Assembly (NCBI GenBank): GCA_018710985.1
Contig: DVIV01000023.1
Location: forward strand, 1-64,000
Source: Candidatus Limiplasma pullicola
Lineage (GTDB): Bacteria > Bacillota > Clostridia > Christensenellales > Aristaeellaceae
Direction of reading: 5' to 3'
Length of the DNA stretch: 64,000 nucleotides
Positions 34,050 to 43,010 of the stretch are shown here, piece by piece. Position 1 is the stretch's first letter; every line of letters starts with the position of its first letter. The notes beneath the pieces were generated by a model that was not told the origin of the DNA, ran no database searches, and was given only the letters and a program-made list of their open reading frames with translations. A program made the position numbers and the translations under genes.

Positions 34050-35095
34050 TCCTGAAATGGGGCGTCCCGGAGGGAGGGGGAGAGGTTTTCCAGGAGCTTG
34101 ATCTGGTTTTCCATGATGATGCGGCGGTCGTCGGTCATCTCGCCCGACAGCACCATGTCAAAGGCGGCGCGCAGCGAGCGGTAGCCCTGCTCGAAGGGCT
34201 GCTGGCACACCACCGCCCGCACGATGCCCAGCCGCATCATCTCGCGGGTGGCGGGCACGTCGTCGTAGCCCACTACGCGGATGTCCCGGGCGCGGCCCGC
34301 GTCGATGATGGCGCGGCACACCCCCTCGCACCCCGCCGTGACCACAAAGACGGCGTCGATTTCGGGATGGGTACGCAGCATGTCGTGCGTGACGGCATAG
34401 GCGCGTTCGGGCTCGTCCAGGCTGTTTTCCACGGCCACCACGGGCAGGTCCGGGCAGCGCGCCAGCCGCTTGCGAAAGCCGCGCAGCCGCGCCACATGGC
34501 CCAGCAGCGTGGGCACGCCCGCCACCACGCCCACGCGGCCGCGCGCCTGGGTGATCAGCTCCATCAGGGCGGCGGCGGTGGCGCCCCCGCTCTCATAATC
34601 GCTGCCCACATAGCAGCAGCGGCTGCTGGCGGGCAGGTCGGTATTGACGGTGACGGTGGGCACGCCGCGGGCCCTGAGCTGCTGAACGCGCGCCTCCACG
34701 CGGGGGTCGTTGACGGGCTGGAGCACCAGGGCGCTGAGGGAGGGGGCCAGCTCGTCGATCAGGGCCAGCTGGCGGTCCACGTCGTAGCCGCGCATGGCGC
34801 GCCGCTCCACCGTAACGCCGTAGGGCAGCAGCTCCTGCTCCGCGCGGGCCAGCCCCGCATACACGTCGTCAAAAAAGGGGTTGCCCTCGCTGCACAGCAC
34901 CACCCCGATCACGGGCCGGCTGCGCTTGACGCTCAGGGCGCGGCCCAGCATGCTCTTGGTGTAGCCCATGCGCTCCACCGCCTGCAGCACCATGCGCTCG
35001 GTTTCGGGGCGCACCTTGCCCCGGCGGTTGATGACGCGGTCCACCGTGCCGCGGCTGACGCCGCAGATTTGCGCGATCTCCTTGATGGTGGCCAT
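34046..35095 (-). CDS. LacI-family transcriptional regulator
   Basis: A 349-residue repressor. The HTH (ATIKEIAQICGVSRGTVDRV, residues 2-21) and hinge (GYTKSMLGRALS) are followed by a ribose-binding-like effector domain with NTDLP and GYDDVPATREMM. This HTH (GTVDRVINRRGKV) is unlike that of the LacI protein at 0.2-1.2 kb, so different operators are expected. ATG 35095 has AAGGAGG 7 bases upstream. It lies directly upstream of xylB on the same strand and likely regulates it. Confidence 0.93.
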   Translation of the reverse strand: MATIKEIAQICGVSRGTVDRVINRRGKVRPETERMVLQAVERMGYTKSMLGRALSVKRSRPVIGVVLCSEGNPFFDDVYAGLARAEQELLPYGVTVERRAMRGYDVDRQLALIDELAPSLSALVLQPVNDPRVEARVQQLRARGVPTVTVNTDLPASSRCCYVGSDYESGGATAAALMELITQARGRVGVVAGVPTLLGHVARLRGFRKRLARCPDLPVVAVENSLDEPERAYAVTHDMLRTHPEIDAVFVVTAGCEGVCRAIIDAGRARDIRVVGYDDVPATREMMRLGIVRAVVCQQPFEQGYRSLRAAFDMVLSGEMTDDRRIIMENQIKLLENLSPSLRDAPFQD

Positions 35096-35128
35096 GGGCC
35101 GCCCTCCTTTCCAAGCGGGATCAGGCCC

Positions 35129-35157
35129 AGTATACCACGCCGGGCGGGACGCATCAA
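35129..35157 (-). promoter_or_regulatory. Sigma-A promoter of the second LacI gene
   Basis: On the minus strand TTGATG (35152-35157), a 17-base spacer and TATACT (35129-35134). The leader would be about 27 bases. Confidence 0.65.
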
Positions 35158-35169
35158 GGCGGGCGGCGG

Positions 35170-35195
35170 AAAAGCCCGGCGTCCGCCGGGCTTTT
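35170..35195. terminator. Symmetrical hairpin with A/T-rich ends
   Basis: AAAAGCCCGGC, GTCC and GCCGGGCTTTT give an 11-bp perfect stem that can end transcription in either direction. It stands in tandem with the stronger hairpin at 35203-35233 and insulates the LacI gene from the flavoprotein gene. Confidence 0.7.
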
Positions 35196-35202
35196 GCCAT
35201 AC

Positions 35203-35233
35203 AAAAAGCCCCGCGCGGCAAGCCGTGCGGGGC
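35203..35233 (-). terminator. Rho-independent terminator of the flavoprotein gene
   Basis: On the minus strand GCCCCGCACGGC-TT-GCCGCGCGGGGC forms a 12-bp stem with one mismatch, followed by TTTTT. It starts 27 bases after the stop codon. Confidence 0.88.
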
Positions 35234-35259
35234 AGGGCCTTGCGGCCCGGGGGGGGGAC

Positions 35260-37173
35260 TTATTCAGCGAAAGCCTGGATCAGCGCGGTGGCGATGGCCT
35301 GGCAGTCGACGGTGGCGCCGGCGATGACGTCCACTTCGGTGCTCTGGCTGTCGATCACGGAGTTCACATACTCGGCCAGCTGCTCGTCGGTGATGATCAT
35401 CTCGGAGCGGCCCTCGCCGATGGTGATGGCGGTCAGCTTGCCGCCCTCAACGGTCATCTTGACCTCGATCTTGTCGTGGAGGCCGTCCACAACCGCGGTG
35501 TACTCGCCGTCAGCGGCGTCAGCCCACGCGGGACCGGTCTTTTCTTCCTTCACGACTTCCTCGAACTGGCTCTCGCCGCCGAAAGCGGTCTGGGCCGCGG
35601 TGCGGCCGGAGAGCATGGCCTCGGAGAGGAACACGCCGTTCTGGTACAGGTTGGACACGTAGCTGCCCAGCTCGCCCGCCTCATACAGGCCGGGGATGGG
35701 GTTCTCGTTCCAGTCCAGCACGCGGCCGTCGGTATCGCGCTTGGCGCCGCCGGTGGTGGCCACGAGGGTGGGGGTCAGAGACACGGCGTAGAAGGGCGCC
35801 TTCTCGATGGGAGCCATGGTGGCGGGATCGCGGCCGAAGTCCTCGTCCACGCCCTTTTCGCACATCTCGTTGTAGCGGTCGATGGTGGCCTGCAGCTCGA
35901 CGGGGTCGCGGCCGATCTTCTCAGCCAGCTCCTCGATGGTGTCGGCCTTGATGATCCAGCCCTTTTCGATTTCGGCCAGGTTGTCGTTGGACCAGGTGTA
36001 GCCCTCGGTGGTGGTGGGCCAGCTGAGCCACTGGCTGGCGATGGAGCCGGCCTCGCGGGTGGACTCGTCGAAGATCAGGTGCACGGGCAGGGCGCGCTCG
36101 TGAGGCAGGTCAACATAGCGGCCGTACTCCATGTACTTCATGTGCTGGCGGTGATAGCCGTAGGACTCGTTGTAGAAGCGGGTGTTGTCGGAGGCAATCT
36201 CGATCCAGGAGTTGCCGGGCATGTCGAAGTTGCGCATGAAGGTGGATTCGTACTCGGGAACCTTGATGCCCAGCCAGAAGCCGCCGGACTGGGTCTGGTT
36301 CTTCATGTGCCAGATCTTGGCGCCGGCTTCCATGAGCATCTTGATGCCGTCGCCGGTGTTGCCGGGGGTGCCGGCGGTGTAGACCTCGTCCATGCCGTGG
36401 AAGTCACGCTGCATTTCGAGGTTGTTCTCGTAGCCGCCGCAGGCCAGGAGCACGCCCTTGGCGCTCTTGATGGTGTATTCGTTGCCCTCGGCGTCGGTGG
36501 CGACCACGCCGCTGACCTCACGGGTCACGGGGTCCTGCACCAGGGCGATGGCGGGGTTCTCATAGCGCACTTCGATGCCGCGGACCTTGGCGGCCTCGGC
36601 GAAGCAGCGCCACACGCCGCCGTTTTCAAACGCGCCGGAGTTCTTCTTGCGCAGGTGAGCGCTGGTGCCCTCAAACACGCTGCCGGGGAAGGTGTCGAAC
36701 TCGACCACCAGGCTGCCCCACTGCAGGTCGCCGCCGCCCACGTAACCGGCCTCATAGCCGGCGCTCTCGGCAACGCTCTCGATCCAGGGCAGCTGCTCGG
36801 CAAAGCCGTTGACCAGCCAGTCCAGGTACTCGTCGGGAATGGGGTTGGGCTCGTTGCAGGCCTCCAGGTACTTGCGGAACTCGGGCACGCCGTTTTCGGA
36901 AGGCACGATGAAGGTCTGGCCGGAGGCGATGGAGTTGCCGCCCGCCAGGGTTTCGGGCATCTTCTCCAGCACGACCACCTTGGCTTCGGGGTCGATGTCG
37001 TGGGCTTCCACGGCCGCGGCGGCGCCCGCCAGGCCGAAGCCGACGATTACGAAATCAGCTTCCTCATCCCAGGTTTCCACGGTCTGAACGGGACGCACCC
37101 ACTCAGCCGACGCAGTGACGGCCACGCTCATCAGCAGCGCTACCGTCATAAGCAGTGCCAACAGTTTCCTCAT
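35260..37173 (-). CDS. Exported FAD-dependent reductase with C-terminal FMN-binding domain
   Basis: A 637-residue flavoprotein. A signal peptide (LLALLMTVALLMSVAVTASA, AxA cleavage) is followed by an FAD_binding_2 domain of the fumarate reductase type, with VIVGFGLAGAAAAVEA (about 43-58), ALACGG-like and AGELGSYVSNLYQNG segments. An FMN_bind domain occupies about 555-637 and contains DVIAGAT, the flavinylation motif whose Thr carries covalent FMN in related proteins. Such secreted reductases use organic electron acceptors (fumarate, urocanate, cinnamates) in extracellular electron transfer. No multihaem partner is present here. A MerR regulator diverges from it. Confidence 0.92.
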   Translation of the reverse strand: MRKLLALLMTVALLMSVAVTASAEWVRPVQTVETWDEEADFVIVGFGLAGAAAAVEAHDIDPEAKVVVLEKMPETLAGGNSIASGQTFIVPSENGVPEFRKYLEACNEPNPIPDEYLDWLVNGFAEQLPWIESVAESAGYEAGYVGGGDLQWGSLVVEFDTFPGSVFEGTSAHLRKKNSGAFENGGVWRCFAEAAKVRGIEVRYENPAIALVQDPVTREVSGVVATDAEGNEYTIKSAKGVLLACGGYENNLEMQRDFHGMDEVYTAGTPGNTGDGIKMLMEAGAKIWHMKNQTQSGGFWLGIKVPEYESTFMRNFDMPGNSWIEIASDNTRFYNESYGYHRQHMKYMEYGRYVDLPHERALPVHLIFDESTREAGSIASQWLSWPTTTEGYTWSNDNLAEIEKGWIIKADTIEELAEKIGRDPVELQATIDRYNEMCEKGVDEDFGRDPATMAPIEKAPFYAVSLTPTLVATTGGAKRDTDGRVLDWNENPIPGLYEAGELGSYVSNLYQNGVFLSEAMLSGRTAAQTAFGGESQFEEVVKEEKTGPAWADAADGEYTAVVDGLHDKIEVKMTVEGGKLTAITIGEGRSEMIITDEQLAEYVNSVIDSQSTEVDVIAGATVDCQAIATALIQAFAE

Positions 37174-37346
37174 GATGAATTACCCCCCAGATGGATGTAT
37201 TTATGACGCGCGCGCAACTTTGCGCGATGTCATCCCTCCGTACTTCCCCGCAGCGAATTGATACAAATTTCACAACCGTGGGCCAAAAAAAGCGCCATCC
37301 GCCCTCCGGCGGGCTTGTCTTTTTCCCCTGCATCGTGTACACTTAC

Positions 37347-37377
37347 AGTATAAAGGCTCAAGCGGCTTGACTGTCAA
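37347..37377 (-). promoter_or_regulatory. MerR-type promoter with 19-bp spacer and internal dyad
   Basis: On the minus strand TTGACA (37372-37377) and TATACT (37347-37352) are separated by 19 bases, longer than the optimal 17. The spacer holds TCAAGCGGCTTGA (37358-37370 on the plus strand), a 13-bp palindrome close to its centre. This is the classical arrangement in which a MerR protein untwists DNA to activate. It drives the flavoprotein gene with a leader of about 165 bases. Confidence 0.78.
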
Positions 37378-37423
37378 GGGGGTTCTTCCTGCAAGCCGCC
37401 ACGATTTTTTCAGGGGGAAAAGG

Positions 37424-38245
37424 ATGAAGATTTCCATAGGAACGCTGTCCAGGGCGTTTGGCCTGAGCGACGAGGCGCTGCGCTTCTACGAAAAGAAGGG
37501 GCTTTTGCATCCGCGGCGCGAAAACGGCAACGGGTACCGTGTCTTTGAGCTGGCGGACATCCAGCGCATCTCCAACATTCAGCGGCTCAAGAGCCAGGGC
37601 TTCACCCTGGAGGAGATCCAGCGCGTCTATTCGGCGGGCGGGGAGCGGGAGCTTGCGGGGCTGTACGGGCGCAAGATCGGGGAGATGGAGCGCAAGATCG
37701 CCTACGACCGGCACGTGCTGGCCCGCATGCGCACGACCGCCCGCACGCTCAAGACGGCGCAGAAGCAGCTGATGCAGCCGCAGCGCGTGTCGCTGGGGCG
37801 GGTGTACCTGCTGGAGTACCCGTCCGTGCCGGACATGTGGGCGCGGGTGGAGAAGGAACCGCTGCTCAAGCGGCTTTTCGGGGCGCTGCCGCTGACGGCG
37901 TACACGACGCTCATCGGCCGGGAGGCGATGACGGGCGCGCGTAGCCGGATGACCAAGGGCGTGCTGTTTTATGAAAACGACGCGGAGGTGCTGGACCTGA
38001 CGCCGGAGGGATTCCGCTTAATCGACGCGACCAGCGCGGTGGGGTGCCTGTTCCGGCTGGAGAACGGCGGCTTTGACGCCGCGGAGATGCTGGAGCGGCT
38101 CTCCGCCTACATGAGCGCGCGCCGCCTGACCGCCTCGGACGACCTGTTCACGCAGCAGCTGGTGAGCTATGTGGACGACGGCGGCAACGCCATTCACTAC
38201 GCCCGCATGATCGTGCCCATCGAGGCGGCGCAGCCCGCCGACTGA
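37424..38245 (+). CDS. MerR-family transcriptional regulator
   Basis: A 273-residue regulator. The winged HTH (SIGTLSRAFGLSDEALRFYEKKGLL, broken across residues 4-28) and GNGYRVFELADIQRI are canonical, followed by a dimerisation coiled coil (about 75-115) and a C-terminal effector-binding domain resembling GyrI/BmrR sensors. That layout usually recognises small hydrophobic or aromatic molecules, which would fit regulation of an extracellular organic-acid reductase. ATG 37424 has AGGGGG about 8 bases upstream. The binding site is predicted in the divergent promoter. Confidence 0.92.
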   Translation: MKISIGTLSRAFGLSDEALRFYEKKGLLHPRRENGNGYRVFELADIQRISNIQRLKSQGFTLEEIQRVYSAGGERELAGLYGRKIGEMERKIAYDRHVLARMRTTARTLKTAQKQLMQPQRVSLGRVYLLEYPSVPDMWARVEKEPLLKRLFGALPLTAYTTLIGREAMTGARSRMTKGVLFYENDAEVLDLTPEGFRLIDATSAVGCLFRLENGGFDAAEMLERLSAYMSARRLTASDDLFTQQLVSYVDDGGNAIHYARMIVPIEAAQPAD

Positions 38246-38282
38246 CGGGAGGCAGGGAGCGTGGGTGGCCCCCGCCTGACGC

Positions 38283-38417
38283 GCGGCACACGCCGCCCGC
38301 CCGCTCCCCAAGGCGCGCGGCCCCCGCGGCACACGCCGCCCGCCCGCTTCCCAAGGCGCGCGGCCCCCGCGGCACACGCCGCCCGCCCGCTCCAAGGTGC
38401 GCGGCCCCCGCGGCACA
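38283..38417. repeat. 43-bp intergenic tandem repeat (three units and a fragment)
   Basis: Units at 38283-38325, 38326-38368 and 38369-38409 (two bases shorter) are followed by an 8-base start of a fourth unit. Each holds GGCACACGCCGCCCGCC and an inverted GCGCGGCC/GGCGCGC segment. The array ends immediately before the ribosome-binding site of the next gene, so it is within its leader. Confidence 0.85.
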
Positions 38418-38432
38418 AAAGGAGGTCGAAGG

Positions 38433-38996
38433 ATGGCCCTCATCGCTGTGTGGTATCTGGCGGTCAATGCCGCCGCCTTTGCCCTGTGCGCGCTGCGCAA
38501 GCCCGCCGGGGCACCCGGGGCGCTTCTGCGGCTCATGGTCGTTATCGGGGGCGCGCCCGGCATGCTGCTCTCCCGCGCGCTTTTCAGGCGCGGCCCCCGC
38601 GAAACCGGCCCGCTGGCCCTGGCCTATCCGCTGATCTGGCTGGCGCTGCACCTGGCCGTGCTCGCGGCCCTCATCGACCGCGCGGGCGGCGGCGCGGGCG
38701 GCTGGCTGGCCGCGCTGGGCCGCGTGCCGGGCCTTGGCCTGTACCTGGCCTGCATCAACGCCGCCGCGTTTTTCGCCTTTGCCGCCGACAAGGCCAGGGC
38801 GGCGCTGGGCCGCTGGCGCGTGCGCGAGGCGGCGCTTCTGGCGCTGGCGCTGGCGGGCGGCGCGGCGGGCGCCCTGGCGGCCATGGACCTGTGCCGCCAC
38901 AAGATCCGCACCCCTCGCTTCGCGTGGGGCGTGCCCGCCCTGCTGGCGGCGCAGTGCGCGCTGCTGGCCTGGGCGAGCGCGATGGGATGGGCGTGA
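38433..38996 (+). CDS. Membrane protein with two tandem DUF1294 units
   Basis: A 187-residue membrane protein. The second half (INAAAFFAFAADKARAALGRWRVRE then LCRHKIRTPRFAWG) matches DUF1294 well, with the DK and HK residues. The first half (VNAAAFALCALRKPAG, RPRET-like end, PLALAYPLIW) repeats the same order of segments in a decayed form, suggesting an internal duplication. DUF1294 proteins are normally about 90 residues with two helices; this one has about five. Function is unknown. GGAGG precedes ATG 38433. Confidence 0.8.
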   Translation: MALIAVWYLAVNAAAFALCALRKPAGAPGALLRLMVVIGGAPGMLLSRALFRRGPRETGPLALAYPLIWLALHLAVLAALIDRAGGGAGGWLAALGRVPGLGLYLACINAAAFFAFAADKARAALGRWRVREAALLALALAGGAAGALAAMDLCRHKIRTPRFAWGVPALLAAQCALLAWASAMGWA

Positions 38997-39051
38997 GCCG
39001 GATGCCGAAAAAGCGAAGGGGTGGCCCCGAAAGTCCACCCGCACAGGAAAT

Positions 39052-39101
39052 CGGCCCCCGAAGGAAGCCAGACCGCTTCTTTCGGGGGCCGGTTCGTTTT
39101 G
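39052..39101. terminator. Terminator between the DUF1294 and 5'-nucleotidase genes
   Basis: CGGCCCCCGAA and its exact complement form an 11-bp stem around an 18-base loop, followed on the plus strand by GTTCGTTTT. It lies between converging genes. Confidence 0.7.
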
Positions 39102-39155
39102 CCGGTTGCCTGCGCGAGCCGCCGCATCCGGCGGCCCGCGCCGTGTCCGCCGGCG

Positions 39156-42100
39156 TCACTCGGTCACGATCTGCCAGGTGGTGTCAAACCCGTGGGATAC
39201 GGGGTCGTCCGGGGTCACGGTGCCCATGTGGGCCACGTACTCGCCCAGCTGCGTGGGCACCGGCGCGCGGTCCGCGCCCAGGTACTGGCTGGCGGTCCAG
39301 CAGCAGTCGGCCTCGGTCAGGCCCGTGGCCTCCAGGAAGCCGTAGCCGCCGGAGAGGCGGTAGCTGTTGAGCGTCACGCGGATGACGCCGTCCATCTCCA
39401 GCAGGTCCGTGCCGTCGATGGAGGCGGCGGTCACGCGCTCGCCCAGGGGCCTGGTCAGGTCGAAGGTGTAGTCGATGCCATAGAAGCTGTCCACGCCGTA
39501 GATGGACACGTCCGGCCCCAGCGCAGGCTGGCCGTCCTCGCCAATCACCAGCATGTCGGCCACGGCGCTCATCCAGTTGTAGAGCTGCTGCGGGGTCATG
39601 TCGATGGCGCACAGGAGGTTGTTGGAATAGCGGTAGAGCTTGCTCAGCTCCAGGGTGGAAATGGTGTCGCCGTCCTTGGGCACGAAGGAGAGGGTGTTGT
39701 CCGCGCCCTTGCCGAACACCGGCGAGGCGATGGACACCGTCGCGCCCTCGATGCCCTCGCTCTCAAAGGACTGCCACGAGCACCAGATCTGGCCCTTGTG
39801 CACGAAGTCAAGCAGATGCGTCTGGCTGAGGACCATGTCGTCGTTGGTCTTGCCCTCGGCCTCGGCGGTCAGGTCGGTCCAGCCGTTGTCGAAGGTGCCC
39901 AGCGGCTCGCTGGCCCAGGCGTAGGTGTCGTCATACCAGGGCTGGAGGGCCGCGGCGAGCGTCTCGTCGCCCGCGACGGCGCTCAGGGCCAGGTTGACGT
40001 TCTGCCGGATGGTAAAGCCCTCGAAGGCCCCGTCCTCGTCAAACGTGAGGTCAAACACGCTCTTGGTCACATGGGTGCCGCCGCCGTTGACGATGGGCAC
40101 GGCCTTGCCGTCCGCGTCGGTGAGGGTTTCGATGTTGGCGGTGTGGTCATGGCCGTAGATGACCAGATCGACCCCGCTGGAGCCCTGCACGCCGCTGACC
40201 ACCTGGGATTCGAGCAGGAAGCCGTCGGTTTCCACGCCGTCGTCGGTGCCCTTGCCGCTGTGCACGCTGACGATCACGATGTCGGCCAGGTCGTTGTCGC
40301 GGATCTCGGCCGCCCACTTGTTGATCTCAAAGGCCAGCAGGCCGTCGGGGTTGTCCAGGCTTGAGAACTGCATGTTGGGGTAGTTGGTGGCCAGGTCCCA
40401 GGTGTGGTTGGCCGCGTTGCTCAGGCCGATGACGGCCACGCGCACGGTCCGGCCCTCGCCGAAGTCGTAGGTCTTGATCACGTAGGGATCGTAGAACGGA
40501 TCGCCCGCGGCCTTCTCCTCGCCGCGGAAGTCGGTGCCGTCCTCCACCAGCACGATGTTGCCGCTGATGACCGCGATGCCGGCCTCATCGGCCTTTCGCG
40601 TCTGGGCGTCGCGCCGCTCGGGGGTGAAGTTGAACTCATGGTTGCCCATGACCCATGCGTCATAGCCGATGTAGTCCAGGGCCGTGATCATGGGGTTCTC
40701 CTCGTCGGGCCTGAGGTTGATGGCGTACTGCGCCACCAGCGTGCCCTGGATGGTGTCGCCGTTGTCCACCAGCAGCACCTTGTCGCCGAAGGCCTCGCGC
40801 TCCTGCAGCACCGCGGAGGCGACGCGCTCCATGGAGGCGGCGTCCTCGGTCTGGGTGGCCACGTCCTGGAGCGTGGCGCGGCCGTGCATGTCGGTGGTGG
40901 AGAGCACGGCCAGCTGAAGCGTGCCCAGGTCCTCAAGCGACCAGTCGGAGGAGATCTCCGGGTCGATGGTGCCGGCCAGGGTGATGTAGTTGGCCAGGAG
41001 GTTGCGGGCCTGGCCCATGTCCTCGCCCTGCATCATGTCGTACTGGGTGGAGTAGATGATGCGCTCGGGGTCGTTGGGGGTGAAGGCGCAGCCGTGCGCG
41101 TTGAGGTAGGCGATGTAGTTGCCGCCGCCGTTGTAGCGGTAGTTGTTGACCACGACGGTGAAGGTATCCTCATCGGCGACCTCCGCGCCCTCGTAGGTCA
41201 TGGAGGCCACGCGGCTGCCGGGCGCGGCGCTGTAATCCAGCACGTAGGAGAAGCCGTCGCCGTAGATCACGTCGTAATAGGTCAGGTCCTCGGCGCTCAC
41301 GAACGGGCCGTTTTCGTCCACCTGGATCTTGGTGGCGGCGAACTCCAGCCACGCGCGCAGCTCCTTGCCGCTCATGGTGATCTGGTAGAACCAGTTTTCG
41401 TAGCGGTAGAGGCCGAACATGTCGCCCAGGACGATCTCGCCCTCAGGAATCAGGTTTTCCTTGTCGCCGGAGGTCAGCGGGGCCGAGATGGACAGCTGCG
41501 CCGGCGTGTCGTCCGTGGGATCGTCGGGGGTGTTTTCGCCGGTGTTGTCATACGCGCCCCAGATCTGCACGCGGTTGATCAGGTCCATGAAGGCCGAGGG
41601 CGCGGTGCCCAGGTTCGCCGCCGGGAAGTCGCCCGTGGCGGTGCCGATGGGCTGGAGCATGTACTCGTCCCAGGCGGCCTCCTCGTAGGGCTTGAGGGCG
41701 GCCTCGAGCGCCTCGTCCACGGCGTAGCCCTCCATGTCCACGGTCTCGGCCTCGATGGTGAAGTCCCCGTCCGCCTTGTCGTAGGTCACCAGCGCCTGGC
41801 CGATCATGGCGCACTTGGTATCGGGCGAGACCACGGGCACCACGTCGCCCGCCGCGTCGGTGATCTCGGTCACGGCGTTGAGGTGCTCATGCCCGGCGAA
41901 CACCAGGTCGATGGTGTCCGTCTGCTCGACCAGCCGGCGGATGAAGTCGGACTCCGCGTCCGTGTCGATGCCGCTGTGGCTGTAGAGCACGATCAGGTCG
42001 GAGGCCTCGTCCATCTCCTCCTCGTAGTGCAGGTAGGTGTCGATCACGTTCGCGAAGTAGATGCCCTCCCAGTTGGCGGGCACGTCCCACTTGGGGATGT

Positions 42101-42707
42101 TGGGGTTGCCGATGCCCATGACGGCCACCTTCACCCCGTCATAGTCAAAGACGCGGTAGGGGTCGTAGCCGTTCCAGGTGGCCCAGTCCTTCGATTCGTC
42201 GGAGTTGGTGGCGGCGTCCAGGTAATCGGCCATGGAGACCCACACCTCGTCCTCGCCCCCGGCGGCGGGCGCGGTCAGGTCGCCCAGCTGGCGGTTGAGG
42301 ATGTCCAGGCCGTAGTTGTATTCGTGGTTGCCGGTCACGAACAGGTCATAGTCCATCATGCGCAGCGCCTTCATGGCCGGGTCCTGCGCGTCGGGCTGAT
42401 AGAAGGCGTAGTAGTACGTCAGCGGCGTGCCCTGCACCAGGTCGCCGCAGTCGCCCAGGAACACGTTTTCGTACTGTGCGCGCTGCTCCTTCACATAGGT
42501 GGCCACGCGCGTCAGGCCCTGTCCGTACTGGCCCGATTGCGTCACGTCCGCCGTGTAGTCGGTCGCATAGAGCTGTCCATGAACGTCCGAGGTGCCCAGG
42601 AAGAGGATCTCGACCGTATCCCCCGCCGCCTCGCCGAAGGCCCATACCGGCATGAGCAGGCACAGAACCAACAGGAGCGACAGCACAGTTGCGCTTCGAT
42701 GCTTCAT
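39156..42707 (-). CDS. Exported tandem bifunctional 5'-nucleotidase / 2',3'-cyclic phosphodiesterase
   Basis: A 1183-residue protein, about twice the usual size, holding two complete 5'-nucleotidases. Unit 1 has TSDVHG, GDCGDLVQG, TGNHEYN and GHEHLN metal sites plus a C-terminal substrate domain. Unit 2 (from about 610) has TTDMHG, DNGDTIQG, MGNHEFN and GHDHTAN plus its own substrate domain. Both appear catalytically intact. A signal peptide (VLSLLLVLCLLMPVWAFG) is present; no wall-anchor or membrane segment ends the protein. The role is extracellular release of nucleosides and phosphate. ATG 42707 has AAAGGAG upstream. Confidence 0.93.
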   Translation of the reverse strand: MKHRSATVLSLLLVLCLLMPVWAFGEAAGDTVEILFLGTSDVHGQLYATDYTADVTQSGQYGQGLTRVATYVKEQRAQYENVFLGDCGDLVQGTPLTYYYAFYQPDAQDPAMKALRMMDYDLFVTGNHEYNYGLDILNRQLGDLTAPAAGGEDEVWVSMADYLDAATNSDESKDWATWNGYDPYRVFDYDGVKVAVMGIGNPNIPKWDVPANWEGIYFANVIDTYLHYEEEMDEASDLIVLYSHSGIDTDAESDFIRRLVEQTDTIDLVFAGHEHLNAVTEITDAAGDVVPVVSPDTKCAMIGQALVTYDKADGDFTIEAETVDMEGYAVDEALEAALKPYEEAAWDEYMLQPIGTATGDFPAANLGTAPSAFMDLINRVQIWGAYDNTGENTPDDPTDDTPAQLSISAPLTSGDKENLIPEGEIVLGDMFGLYRYENWFYQITMSGKELRAWLEFAATKIQVDENGPFVSAEDLTYYDVIYGDGFSYVLDYSAAPGSRVASMTYEGAEVADEDTFTVVVNNYRYNGGGNYIAYLNAHGCAFTPNDPERIIYSTQYDMMQGEDMGQARNLLANYITLAGTIDPEISSDWSLEDLGTLQLAVLSTTDMHGRATLQDVATQTEDAASMERVASAVLQEREAFGDKVLLVDNGDTIQGTLVAQYAINLRPDEENPMITALDYIGYDAWVMGNHEFNFTPERRDAQTRKADEAGIAVISGNIVLVEDGTDFRGEEKAAGDPFYDPYVIKTYDFGEGRTVRVAVIGLSNAANHTWDLATNYPNMQFSSLDNPDGLLAFEINKWAAEIRDNDLADIVIVSVHSGKGTDDGVETDGFLLESQVVSGVQGSSGVDLVIYGHDHTANIETLTDADGKAVPIVNGGGTHVTKSVFDLTFDEDGAFEGFTIRQNVNLALSAVAGDETLAAALQPWYDDTYAWASEPLGTFDNGWTDLTAEAEGKTNDDMVLSQTHLLDFVHKGQIWCSWQSFESEGIEGATVSIASPVFGKGADNTLSFVPKDGDTISTLELSKLYRYSNNLLCAIDMTPQQLYNWMSAVADMLVIGEDGQPALGPDVSIYGVDSFYGIDYTFDLTRPLGERVTAASIDGTDLLEMDGVIRVTLNSYRLSGGYGFLEATGLTEADCCWTASQYLGADRAPVPTQLGEYVAHMGTVTPDDPVSHGFDTTWQIVTE

Positions 42708-42764
42708 TTTCACGACTCCTTTTTTCATGTGTGGTTGTACGTACGGTTCAAACACTGTACTTTG

Positions 42765-42773
42765 ATTATATCA
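42765..42773 (-). promoter_or_regulatory. Extended -10 promoter of the 5'-nucleotidase gene
   Basis: On the minus strand TGATATAAT is a consensus extended -10 box, in a locally AT-rich region; the -35 region is weak. The leader is about 50 bases. Confidence 0.6.
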
Positions 42774-42808
42774 TAACAAAGAAGGAAAGAGAATACATTC
42801 TGCATAAA

Positions 42809-42837
42809 TTGCGAACGCCATTTTCGGCATATATAAC
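42809..42837 (+). promoter_or_regulatory. Candidate promoter of the small exported protein
   Basis: TTGCGA (42809-42814), 17 bases and TATAAC (42832-42837). The remaining stretch to 43010 holds a small CCATCA/TGATGG hairpin (42851-42870) and no gene. Confidence 0.5.
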
Positions 42838-43010
42838 AAAATAATGAATGCTTCCATCAAAATATCTGATGGTTTCCGAAAGGAAGCCCGCGCGGCGCCG
42901 TACATCATTTTCATGTGCAGGAAAAAGGAGGCAGGCTTTTCGCCCGCCCCGTTCGTTGTATGCATGGCGGGTTTCCGCACAAACGGGAAAACAAAGGAGG
43001 ATTTGAAAAC

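Noticed and set aside
37280-37320. Riboswitch in the flavoprotein leader
   Set aside because: Only a short CCGCC/GGCGG hairpin near T runs is visible; no known aptamer core is recognised.
38283-38417. CRISPR array
   Set aside because: The units are directly adjacent 43-bp repeats without variable spacers, and no cas genes are present.
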